Below are positions 19,877 to 28,083 of a DNA stretch of 64,000 bases, piece by piece. The stretch's first letter is position 1, and each line of letters opens with the position of its first letter. Under the pieces are notes generated by a model, which saw nothing but the letters and a program-made list of their open reading frames with translations, was not told where the DNA came from and did not search any database. A program made the position numbers and the translations under genes. The DNA comes from Saccharomyces uvarum (Eukaryota > Ascomycota > Saccharomycetes > Saccharomycetales > Saccharomycetaceae), in NCBI GenBank assembly GCA_947243795.1, contig OX365938.1, positions 248,001 to 312,000 on the forward strand, given 5' to 3'.

Positions 19877-19992
19877 TTAGCCAGGCAAAAGGTTCAGAAA
19901 GGGTGCGATGCCACGGAGTCAGGGACGTCGTATATAAGTGGCGAGGCAAGCACCGTACCTCAACCAGCCAACCAGCCAACCAACCAAGCAAG

Positions 19993-20376
19993 ATGTCACT
20001 ACAGAGCAACAGTGTAAAGCCAACAGAAATCCCCCTATCGCAGATCAGGCGCCCGCTGGCGCCTGTGCTGGATCCGCAGAAGATCGACGCCATGGTGGCC
20101 ACAATGAAGGGCGTACCCACCGCCAGCAAGACGTGCACGCTGGAGGAGGCGGCAGCTGCCGCCTCCTCCAAGGAGCTGCCGCCCGTGGACGTGCTGGGCG
20201 TGCGTGCGCACGGCCAGACGCTGTACTACGCCTTTGGCGGCTGCCACCGTCTGCAGGCCTACGACCGCCGGGCCTGCGAGACGCAGAACGCCGCCTTCCC
20301 CGTGCGCTGCAGGGTGCTGCCAGCGACTCCCCGCCAGATCCGCCTCTACCTGGGCAGCAGCCTCGACATCGAGTAA
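19993..20376 (+). CDS. SRX1: Srx1, sulfiredoxin
   Basis: The product is a 127-residue ATP-dependent reductase that rescues hyperoxidised (sulfinic) peroxiredoxin Tsa1. The catalytic cysteine is Cys84 in the signature FGGCHR, and the ParB-like fold motifs (IRRPLAPVLDPQKIDAM; LPPVDVLGV) are present. Length equals S. cerevisiae Srx1. The gene is strikingly G+C-rich, mostly at third codon positions, unlike its neighbours, which opens long frames on the other strand. The frame is open upstream to 19801, but ATG 19993 begins the conserved protein and lies after the TATA box. Confidence 0.95.
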   Translation: MSLQSNSVKPTEIPLSQIRRPLAPVLDPQKIDAMVATMKGVPTASKTCTLEEAAAAASSKELPPVDVLGVRAHGQTLYYAFGGCHRLQAYDRRACETQNAAFPVRCRVLPATPRQIRLYLGSSLDIE

Positions 20377-20766
20377 CGATGCCACTACTCAAGACATAGC
20401 ATACCAGTGCTAAATCCCTCACTTTCATCCATCGCAAACACCGCAAGCGCTAGCCGGTTGGTGCGACCCTCGGCGCCGGCTGGGCACAATGGCCTGCCTG
20501 CCTGGCCCCCCCCCCCTTCTCGGCATTTTACTCGGCGCTCATTGGCCCAGTCACGCGCTAGGCGGAAATCCCAGCAACCAGAAAAAAAAAGAAGATACAA
20601 TACAATGGCGGGATACTAGGATATATATAGCTTGTGGTTTGCAAGAATGGAGCACGCATTGAGTGTTAGTACTACGTTCTGCCGCTCAAGAAGCTACATA
20701 CACACATACTACATACACAGTATAGACGTATTATACAAGAAAAAAGAAAAAAAAACCATACATAAG
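20377..20766 (+). promoter_or_regulatory. SRX1 3' end and MDH1 promoter
   Basis: The first half is still G+C-rich and contains a run of about eleven C near 20505-20516. An ATTGG (reverse CCAAT) at 20541-20545 is a candidate Hap2/3/4 site, fitting a TCA-cycle gene. A TATATATA box at 20622-20629 lies about 138 bp before the MDH1 ATG. Confidence 0.5.
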
Positions 20767-21771
20767 ATGTTATCCAGAGTAGCCAGACGCGCCTTCTCCT
20801 CCACAGCTGCCAACCCTTATAAAGTCACCGTTTTGGGTGCAGGTGGTGGTATTGGACAGCCATTGTCGCTGCTTCTAAAGCTGAATCACAAAGTCACCGA
20901 CTTGAGACTGTACGACTTGAAGGGTGCCAAGGGTGTTGCCACAGACTTGTCGCATATCCCAACCAACTCCGTCGTCAAGGGGTTCTCTCCAGATGAACCA
21001 GACGGATTGAGCAACGCTCTGAAAGGTACGGACATGGTGCTGATCCCCGCCGGTGTGCCCAGAAAGCCAGGTATGACGCGTGACGATTTGTTCGCCATCA
21101 ACGCAAGCATCGTGCACGACTTGGCAGTTGCTGCTGCGGAATCCGCCCCCAACGCCGCCATCTTGGTCATCTCCAACCCGGTCAACTCCACCGTGCCCAT
21201 CGTCGCCCAGGTCTTGAAGAGTAAGGGTGTCTACAACCCTAAAAAGCTGTTCGGTGTGACTACCTTGGACTCCATCAGAGCCTCCAGATTCATCTCCGAA
21301 GTGGAAAACACCGATCCAACCCAAGAAAGAGTCAACGTCATCGGTGGTCACTCAGGTATCACCATCATCCCATTGATCTCCCAGACTACCCACAAGTTGA
21401 TGTCCGACGACAAGAAGCAAGAGCTGATCCACAGAATACAGTTTGGTGGGGACGAAGTCGTCAAGGCTAAGAACGGTGCCGGTTCCGCTACCCTGTCCAT
21501 GGCTCACGCTGGTGCTAAGTTCGCCAACGCCGTGTTGTCGGGCTTCAAGGGCGAAAGAGACGTCATCGAGCCCTCATTTGTAGACTCTCCTCTATTCAAG
21601 TCCGAAGGTATCGACTTCTTTGCATCGCCGGTCACCTTGGGTCCAGACGGTATCGAGAAGATTCATCCAATTGGCGAACTATCTTCTCAAGAAGAAGAAA
21701 TGCTAGAGAAATGCAAAGAAACTTTGAAGAAGAACATCGAAAAGGGTGTGAGCTTTGTTGCCAGTAAATAG
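20767..21771 (+). CDS. MDH1: Mdh1, mitochondrial malate dehydrogenase
   Basis: The product is a 334-residue matrix enzyme that interconverts malate and oxaloacetate with NAD in the TCA cycle. An arginine/serine-rich presequence ([15 protein letters not shown]) precedes the mature enzyme. The dinucleotide-binding loop is [10 protein letters not shown] (about 22-31). The mobile-loop substrate arginines lie in [16 protein letters not shown]. The catalytic Asp/His pair is indicated by the [11 protein letters not shown] and VIGGHSG motifs. Length matches S. cerevisiae. Codon bias is strong. The frame is open upstream to 20632, but ATG 20767 starts the presequence. Confidence 0.97.
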   Translation: MLSRVARRAFSSTAANPYKVTVLGAGGGIGQPLSLLLKLNHKVTDLRLYDLKGAKGVATDLSHIPTNSVVKGFSPDEPDGLSNALKGTDMVLIPAGVPRKPGMTRDDLFAINASIVHDLAVAAAESAPNAAILVISNPVNSTVPIVAQVLKSKGVYNPKKLFGVTTLDSIRASRFISEVENTDPTQERVNVIGGHSGITIIPLISQTTHKLMSDDKKQELIHRIQFGGDEVVKAKNGAGSATLSMAHAGAKFANAVLSGFKGERDVIEPSFVDSPLFKSEGIDFFASPVTLGPDGIEKIHPIGELSSQEEEMLEKCKETLKKNIEKGVSFVASK

Positions 21772-22074
21772 ATCACTAAAAACCACACAGAACGAAAAGC
21801 TACTTTCATGAAATTATGATATTGTGTTATTTATTTCTTTATTATATTTAACCAACTAAAAGGCAAAAAATATCAAAAAATCAAAAACACGCCCCATCTT
21901 ACTTGCTGCGCTTGTTTTCTCTGCGGTGCTGGAAAAACACAGGAAAGGCGCGATGGTGGTGACTAAACTAAACATCTGTTATACGGTTTTCTCAACATAT
22001 AAATATACAATACAAAAAATTACGTACAGTTTTCAATCAGCAATGGCTGTTTTCTCTAAACCACGCCCGCACAA
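21772..22074. other. Intergenic MDH1-HOT13
   Basis: This holds the A/T-rich MDH1 3' end followed by the short HOT13 promoter. No RNA gene or repeat is visible. Confidence 0.5.
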
Positions 22075-22419
22075 ATGCCCGACGCCACTATACACGGCAA
22101 GACAGTGGATGATCAATCTCGGTGTGTTCACTGGCATCTGCCGAACGACGTAATAGCCATCAAATTCAAATGCTGTGCCAGGTACTTTGCCTGTTTCGAG
22201 TGCCACCAGGAATTAAGTTCCCATCCCGTGCAGAAATACGACCTTCGCGACGATGCTGATGAAATCTTGATCGTGTGTGGAGTTTGCCGTCATGAAATGA
22301 CATTCGCGGAATACCATAACGCTGAACTTGTCTGCCCCAATTGCCAATCACCCTTCAATCCAGGTTGCAAACTGCACTACCATTTGTACTTCCATAATCC
22401 GCCCCCGATGACTTGTTGA
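22075..22419 (+). CDS. HOT13: Hot13, zinc-binding intermembrane-space protein
   Basis: The product is a 114-residue CHY-type zinc-finger protein. In S. cerevisiae it keeps the import receptor Mia40 zinc-free and promotes its reoxidation in the mitochondrial intermembrane space. Zinc-ligand candidates are Cys17/His19/His21, Cys33, Cys34, Cys40, Cys43/His44, the Cys68-x2-Cys71 and Cys87-x2-Cys90 pairs, Cys98, and His101/His103. There is no presequence, as expected for Mia40-linked import. It is two residues shorter than S. cerevisiae Hot13 as I remember it. Confidence 0.93.
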   Translation: MPDATIHGKTVDDQSRCVHWHLPNDVIAIKFKCCARYFACFECHQELSSHPVQKYDLRDDADEILIVCGVCRHEMTFAEYHNAELVCPNCQSPFNPGCKLHYHLYFHNPPPMTC

Positions 22420-22533
22420 GTACACACACACATATATCAACCTAACTCTACCGTGCTCCTCCTATTGAATAAATGCGATGATGTATACATACGTATATAT
22501 ATAGATATATAGATATTATTGTTATTATTATTC

Positions 22534-23841
22534 TTATTTGGATCCTCCTCTCTTGTTGCCCGTTTTCAATCTACCTTCGAACCCGGCTCTTTTCTTTGGT
22601 ACAGCACTACCAACATATTTTCTTTTCATCTTTTCTTGCTTGTTTTTCTTTTTACCTCTATTGTCTTTTCTAATCCTTAAATTCTCTTCTCTTCTCTTTT
22701 GTCTTTCAGATATCGTATCCTCCACAACCTGCTTACGTTCTTTCCATTCAAAGGCGGATTTCCTCTTTTGTGTTTCCTTCCTCTTTATAGCTTTACGAAG
22801 CAGTTTCTCGTCATCTTTGATCCTAACACCTTCTGCTTGTAACATTGCCTTTTGCCACTTTTCCTTTTCCTTTAGCTTGATTTGTTCTAGTTCATCCTTG
22901 CCTTCCATTTTGTTCTTCTTGGCTTCCAATAGTTTTAGTTGGGATTTAGCATCGTTCTTGGAGGGGCCTTTCGTTCTACCTGCTTTTCTCAATCTCTGTA
23001 GGTCTGACGTGGCCCTCACACCGTCATCAAATATAATATTTTGAAACATCACACCATCTGCATTAATCCCTGAGTCCTTTTTAGCCTTCTTGAATTTTCT
23101 TTTCGAGTTGTTTTCCAAATCACTATCGATCTCGTCCACATCGGAATCAGATCCATTGTCGTCTTGTTCTTGTTCCTGTTCGTTTTCTTGGCGCTTCCTC
23201 TTCTTTAATTCTTCCTTACGTTTCCTTTGGGCAAGGATAGCCTCTCTAGAACCAGCCGCCTTCCTTTTGGTCTTCATATCTGAGATTCTGGCCTGTAACT
23301 TGGAACGCAAAGCTTCCAAGTTCTTCCTCTTTTGTAGCTTCTCTTCTTCTGTGATAGATTTCTTTTCGTTGATCTTGCTAACTTCTTTAGTATCTTTCTC
23401 GGATTCTAATGGTATTTCGTTTCCTTCATCATCAAAGATTACCTTGATATCTTCTTCTTCTTCTAATGCTGCCATTATAGGACCATCCTGTTCCACCTCT
23501 GGCTTGAAGTCCTGCTCTTCTTCTTCTACTACTGCTTCCTTCTGATTCTGCTTCTGCTTCTGCATTTGCATGAGCTTGAGCTTTTCGCCAGGCAATACAA
23601 CCGGCTTGGCATCTTTTTCCTTCTTTTTCATGACTTCCAGGGCACTGGATGTTTCATCGTCACGTTGTTCAGGATCCAGTTTTTTCACTTTGTCATTCTT
23701 ACTTTGTACTTTAGTTTTCTTCTTGGCCTTCCATTGATCTTGACTTGTTTCATCGTAATAATATTTGGCAGGAATTAAAGCCAATAAACCATCGAAAGCG
23801 CTTGAGTTGGCACGAAGACGCTCCTCCAGTGAATTACTCAT
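22534..23841 (-). CDS. RRP14: Rrp14, SURF6-family ribosome biogenesis factor
   Basis: The product is a 435-residue nucleolar protein required for both subunits. It is Lys/Arg/Glu-rich throughout with long predicted coiled coils. The N-terminus (SLEERLRANSSAFDGLLALIPAKYYY) and the C-terminal SURF6 domain (about 260-435, including GVMFQNIIFDDG and KAGRTKGPSKNDAKSQ) are the conserved parts. The tail ends KRAGFEGRLKTGNKRGG. The 3' end is convergent with HOT13, only 114 bp away. PAC and RRPE elements lie upstream of the start. Confidence 0.95.
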   Translation of the reverse strand: MSNSLEERLRANSSAFDGLLALIPAKYYYDETSQDQWKAKKKTKVQSKNDKVKKLDPEQRDDETSSALEVMKKKEKDAKPVVLPGEKLKLMQMQKQKQNQKEAVVEEEEQDFKPEVEQDGPIMAALEEEEDIKVIFDDEGNEIPLESEKDTKEVSKINEKKSITEEEKLQKRKNLEALRSKLQARISDMKTKRKAAGSREAILAQRKRKEELKKRKRQENEQEQEQDDNGSDSDVDEIDSDLENNSKRKFKKAKKDSGINADGVMFQNIIFDDGVRATSDLQRLRKAGRTKGPSKNDAKSQLKLLEAKKNKMEGKDELEQIKLKEKEKWQKAMLQAEGVRIKDDEKLLRKAIKRKETQKRKSAFEWKERKQVVEDTISERQKRREENLRIRKDNRGKKKNKQEKMKRKYVGSAVPKKRAGFEGRLKTGNKRGGSK

Positions 23842-23925
23842 CTTTATTTTCTCAGCTCTATTTCTTCCAGAATTTCTTCACCACTTGCTACGAGTTTCTT
23901 GTACTGAACTTGCCATTCATCACTA

Positions 23926-23937
23926 GCTCATCTCATC
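23926..23937 (-). promoter_or_regulatory. PAC element upstream of RRP14
   Basis: Read on the minus strand this is GATGAGATGAGC, the PAC core recognised by Dot6/Tod6. It lies about 85 bp before the RRP14 ATG, where PAC elements usually sit. Confidence 0.65.
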
Positions 23938-24003
23938 TCTTTTATTGTACTTTATTCCTCTCTCTCTTCTCTACCGGAAATGACGAGAAAAAAAATTTCA
24001 TCT

Positions 24004-24014
24004 TGAAAAATTTT
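24004..24014. promoter_or_regulatory. RRPE element upstream of RRP14
   Basis: TGAAAAATTTT matches the ribosomal RNA processing element bound by Stb3. It is paired with the nearby PAC, as in most ribosome-biogenesis promoters. Confidence 0.65.
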
Positions 24015-24275
24015 CAGCATGGTGTCTGGGCGGTGAAGTTTGATGATTCCCAAGATCTCAATCGACCCATAAACTCTCAAATTATCTAGAAACAAGCCCA
24101 GTTACATGCTTCTGTCTCAACCATGGCCGTTGAACAGAGTCGGCAAATAGCCAGGGACAATAGAGGCCAACTCCCGTAGACGTACCACCAGGCTTCGTCG
24201 TGGCAGCCCTCATTAATTTGATGTAAGATTCGACCGGCAGGGTGACGCGCCTGGTGCTGCCGACAAATGTGAAGA

Positions 24276-24286
24276 AAAAAATTTTC
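24276..24286. promoter_or_regulatory. Second RRPE-like element, TEF4 side
   Basis: AAAAATTTTCA is the reverse complement of an RRPE core and lies about 125 bp before the TEF4 ATG. It may serve TEF4, whose intron also hosts a snoRNA. Confidence 0.45.
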
Positions 24287-24410
24287 AGCAGTAGTGGACG
24301 ATATTTCTTTTCATATTTAATTGATCCATTCGCTCGTCACTTTTGTTTGAAGCTACTGTTCAGTTTCTTTCTTCTCAATCCTCTTGATTTTGGTCCTCGA
24401 TAGATTCAAG

Positions 24411-26002
24411 ATGTCCCAAGGTACTTTATACATTAACAAGTCTCCAAGAAACTTTGCTTCCAAAGCTTTGATTTCTCACTTCAAACTAGATGTCAAAATC
24501 GTTGACATAGAGCAAGCTAGCGAGTTTGCCTCTTTGTTCCCATTGAAGCAAGCTCCAGCTTTCTTGGGACCAAAGGGTTTCAAGCTAACCGAAGCTATTG
24601 CCATCCAATATTACTGTATGTTATTTTCCTTTTTTAATTTCACATTTACGGTGCATTATCTCTTTCGTTTTGATTTGTTTGCTTATATTTTATTTTTCTC
24701 GAAGTATAATGATGAAAAATTTTATTTATCATACAGTTATCCCTGTCTGAATGGGTAATAATAGGTAACCTCTCATATGTTGATATTTGTATTTCTGATA
24801 TATTTCACAAAGAAAAACATTCAATAGAAAGCAAAAATCAAAGCGAAAGCGCTTGCATTAGTCTATATCATCTCTTTCTGATTTTTAATGAGAAGAAATA
24901 AAAGGAATCGACTTTACTAACATGGCTTTTATATCAATGGTGTCAACCATAGAATATAATTTTCGATTTAGTGGCTAACTTAATTACTGATAACAAGGAA
25001 AAGGCCCGTTTATTGGGTTCCAACCTCATTGAAGAGTCACAAGTTATTAGATGGACATCTTTGGCCAACTCTGATTTGAGCTCCAACATTTGTCGTCCAT
25101 TTTTTTCCTTTTCTGGTTTGATGCCATACAACAAGAAGGACGTTGACGCTGCTTTTGTTAAAATCGACAATATTGCTGCTGTTTTCGATGCCAGATTAAG
25201 AGACTACACTTTTGTTGCAACTGAAAACATCTCTTTGGCTGATCTTCATGCCGCCAGTGCTTGGGCTATTGGGTTATCCACTATTTTGGGCCCAGAATGG
25301 AGAGCCAAGCACCCTCAACTAATCAGATGGTTCAACACTATCATTTCTTCTCCAATCTTGAAGACTCAGTTGGCCGAATTCAAATTAGCAGAAAAGGCTT
25401 TGACTTACACTCCACCAAAGAAGCAAAAGGCCGAAAAGTCTAAGGCCGAAAAGCCAAAGGCTGAAAAGAAGAAGGAAGAAGCCAAACCAGCTCAAGAACA
25501 ACAAGCACCTAAGCCAAAGCATCCATTGGAAGCCTTGGGTAAATCCACTTTCGTCTTAGACGACTGGAAGAGAAAATACTCTAACGAAGATACCAGACCA
25601 GTCGCTTTGCCTTGGTTCTGGGAACAATACAACCCAGAAGAATACTCCATTTGGAAGGTTGGTTACAAATACAACGACGAATTGACCTTGACCTTCATGT
25701 CTAACAACTTGGTCGCTGGTTTCTTCAACAGATTGTCAGCTTCTACCAAGTACATGTTCGGTTGTCTAGTCGTCTACGGTGAAAACAATAACAATGGTAT
25801 TGTTGGTGCCATCTTGGTCAGAGGCCAAGATTTCGCTCCAGCTTTCGAAGTTGCTCCAGATTGGGAATCTTACGAGTACTCTAAGTTGGACCCAACCAAA
25901 GAAGAAGACAAGGAATTTGTCAACAACATGTGGGCTTGGGATAAGCCAGTTGTTGTCAACGGTGAATCCAAGGAAATTGCTGACGGTAAGGTTTTGAAAT
26001 GA
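24411..26002 (+). CDS. TEF4: Tef4, translation elongation factor eEF1B gamma (spliced)
   Basis: The product is a 411-residue subunit of the eEF1B nucleotide exchange complex. Exon 1 is 24411-24615 and exon 2 is 24972-26002; the intron splits a Leu codon. A GST-like N-terminal domain (about 1-215) precedes a Lys/Glu/Ala/Pro linker (KAEKSKAEKPKAEKKKEE). The conserved C-terminal EF1G domain follows (about 255-411; FVLDDWKRKYSNEDTRPVALPWFW). Splice signals are canonical yeast: GTATGT, TACTAAC and a TTTAG acceptor. The open frame on the exon 2 side begins with GTG and is not an independent gene. Codon bias is very strong in exon 2. Confidence 0.97.
24616..24971 (+). other. TEF4 spliceosomal intron
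   Basis: The intron is 356 nt. The 5' splice site is GTATGT at 24616-24621, the branch site TACTAAC is at 24915-24921, and the 3' site is ...TTTAG ending at 24971. It hosts a C/D box snoRNA. Confidence 0.95.
24701..24806 (+). ncRNA. SNR38: snR38, C/D box snoRNA in the TEF4 intron
   Basis: C box ATGATGA is at 24709-24715, D' box CTGA at 24747-24750 and D box CTGA at 24795-24798. The flanks GAAGTATA (24701-24708) and TATATTTC (24799-24806) can form the terminal stem with one G-T pair. The bases just before D' (CAGTTATCCCTGT) are complementary to the conserved 25S segment ACAGGGATAACTG. That is the known snR38 target, which directs 2'-O-methylation of G2815 near the peptidyl-transferase region. 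Ends are inferred from the stem. Confidence 0.9.
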
Positions 26003-26551
26003 TTTTAATAACTTTTTACATTCACATTTTTTCTTCTAAAACATACATACAACTCAAACGAAACAAATTTAAGTCTACTTAATAATATATACCAGCTGTT
26101 CACACGTGGTCTAATTCTATGTAACGATTAACGTCCATGTTATCATTATATATACTGTAATAATCTCTCAATTGAATCCCGTGTTCTTTTGAGATCACTT
26201 TCACAACATCATCTCACATACTCTTAATTTATTTCCTACATTAAGACTCATTATGCAGAACATGTCCTATTGTATATTTCTTTGTCATTAACGAGAACAT
26301 GCAACTGTTTTTTTTTTGGGCCAAACGAAGTATCAGTCATAAGCAGCGTATTACCCGTACTTGAAGGGATTTTATCAAGACTGGAAAACGATTTAGAATA
26401 GAACTCAAGATAGTGCAGCACGTCTGGTGATTATTAAGAGTTCTCAAGCAAAAACTGTCACAGCACTCAAGAAGAAAACCAAAAGAGGTATATAGAAGTT
26501 GCAGGTAATAGGGTTTGTGTTTCTTACTTACTTTTAGATCAATTCTTTAAA
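26003..26551. other. Intergenic TEF4-VMA5
   Basis: This holds the TEF4 3' end (T-rich, TATATA elements) and the VMA5 promoter. A T9 run lies near 26310. No RNA gene or repeat is seen. Confidence 0.5.
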
Positions 26552-27730
26552 ATGGCTACTGCGTTATATACTGCAAACGAGTTTATATTAATCTCTTTAC
26601 CTCAAAATGCTCAACCTGTTACCGCCCCTGGTTCCAAGACCGATTTGTGGTTTCACGAGAGTTTAATTGGCGGTAGAGCATTTGTTTCTGATTTCAATAT
26701 TCCCGAATTCAAAATCGGGTCCTTAGATACATTAATAGTTGAATCGGAAGAGCTTTCTAAAGTAGATAACCAAATTGGAGCCTCTATAGGCAAAATCATT
26801 GAAATTCTTCAAGGCCTGACTGAAACGAGCACCAACGCTTACAAGACTTTACCCATCAACAATATGCCGGTTCCTGAATATTTGGAAAATTTTCAATGGC
26901 AAACTAGAAAGTTTAAGTTGGATAAGTCTATCAAAGATTTGATAACATTGATTTCTGACGAATCGTCTCAATTGGATGCTGATGTGAGAGCTACCTTTGC
27001 AAATTACAATAGTGCCAAAACCAACTTGGCTGCTGCTGAAAGAAAGAAAACAGGTGACCTTTCTGTTAGATCCTTGCATGATATTGTCAAGCCAGAAAAT
27101 TTTGTTCTAAAATCTGAACACTTGACCACTGTTCTTGTAGCAGTTCCAAAAAGTTTAAAATCTGATTTCGAGAAAACTTATGAAACTTTGTCCAAGAACG
27201 TTGTGCCAGCATCTGCAGGTGTAATTGCCGAAGATGCTGAGTATGTCTTATTCAATGTTCACTTGTTCAAGAAAAATGTCCAAGAGTTCACAGCGGCTGC
27301 AAGGGAGAAGAAATTTATCCCTCGTGAATTTAACTACTCCGAGGAACTAATTGACCAATTGAAAAAGGAACATGACTCTGCTGCAAGTTTAGAGCAATCT
27401 TTACGTGTCCAGCTAGTGAGATTGGCCAAGACGGCTTATGTTGATGTCTTCATAAATTGGTTCCACATTAAGGCCTTGAGAGTGTACGTGGAATCCGTGT
27501 TGCGTTACGGTTTACCACCTCATTTTAACATCAAGATCATAGCTGTTCCACCAAAGAATCTCTCTAGATGCAAATCCGAATTAATTGATGCTTTTGGATT
27601 TCTTGGTGGTAATGCTTTTATCAAAGACAAAAAAGGAAAAATTAACAAGCAAGATACTTCGCTTCATCAATACGCTTCCCTTGTCGACACAGAATATGAA
27701 CCATTTGTGATGTATATAATCAATTTATAA
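26552..27730 (+). CDS. VMA5: Vma5, V-ATPase subunit C
   Basis: The product is a 392-residue peripheral-sector (V1) subunit of the vacuolar proton pump. It links the peripheral stalks and is released during reversible V1-Vo disassembly. The whole length is homologous to subunit C: head and foot segments include SVRSLHDIVKP, VNWFH-type INWFHIKALRVYVESVLRYGLP and the terminal YEPFVMYIINL. Length is identical to S. cerevisiae, and the ATG is the conserved start. Confidence 0.97.
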   Translation: MATALYTANEFILISLPQNAQPVTAPGSKTDLWFHESLIGGRAFVSDFNIPEFKIGSLDTLIVESEELSKVDNQIGASIGKIIEILQGLTETSTNAYKTLPINNMPVPEYLENFQWQTRKFKLDKSIKDLITLISDESSQLDADVRATFANYNSAKTNLAAAERKKTGDLSVRSLHDIVKPENFVLKSEHLTTVLVAVPKSLKSDFEKTYETLSKNVVPASAGVIAEDAEYVLFNVHLFKKNVQEFTAAAREKKFIPREFNYSEELIDQLKKEHDSAASLEQSLRVQLVRLAKTAYVDVFINWFHIKALRVYVESVLRYGLPPHFNIKIIAVPPKNLSRCKSELIDAFGFLGGNAFIKDKKGKINKQDTSLHQYASLVDTEYEPFVMYIINL

Positions 27731-28083
27731 TCGATTTATAATTAACTTAAGATCAATATATATTTCTGTTTTTTTTTTATACTTACCATCTTTTCTTGAA
27801 TAAAAAAATCAATACAAGTAATAAATCTCGTATGATATGTATAGGAGGGCCAGCAACTCACGGATTACTGTAAAAAATTAGCTTCTGCTTGGCTGTAATC
27901 TAAATTTTTACTTTTCTCTGTTTATAGTGAATAAAGAAAAAAAAAGAAAACCTAAAAAAAAAAAAAAAAAAAAAGATGGTATGAAATAGATTGATTCTAC
28001 ACAAGTAGGGGGATTTTCCGAGCACCAGAGGGTTGATTTCAACTGGATAAAAGATAATCTCAAGGCAAGTGCTATACTTTCAA
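27731..28083. other. Intergenic VMA5-SMY1
   Basis: An A/T-rich spacer with an uninterrupted run of about 21 A at 27954-27974. The run could exclude nucleosomes at the SMY1 promoter. Confidence 0.5.

Larger units (their letters stand above)
19640..19992. promoter_or_regulatory. Divergent CYT2/SRX1 promoter
   Basis: This is the divergent control region. It contains a three-copy nine-base tandem repeat (19644-19670) next to the CYT2 start. A G+C-rich block lies near 19825-19850. A candidate Yap1 site is at 19870-19876, and a TATATAA box lies near 19930 for SRX1, within the G+C-rich surroundings. Confidence 0.55.
23842..24410. promoter_or_regulatory. Divergent RRP14/TEF4 control region
   Basis: This 569 bp gap separates a ribosome-biogenesis gene and a translation factor gene. 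It contains a PAC-like element near RRP14 and two RRPE-like AAAAATTTTCA/TGAAAAATTTT blocks. I see no further gene. Confidence 0.6.

Noticed and set aside
20035-20446. Long minus-strand frames over SRX1
   Set aside because: They are shadows created by the high G+C of SRX1; the plus-strand sulfiredoxin is certain.
22538-23545. Plus-strand Ser/Phe/Leu-rich frames opposite RRP14
   Set aside because: Reverse reading of Lys/Glu-rich codons gives Phe/Ser/Leu frames; this corresponds to a dubious frame type, not a gene.
24971-26002. TEF4 exon 2 frame as a separate gene
   Set aside because: It starts with GTG formed by the splice acceptor; clear splice signals join it to exon 1.
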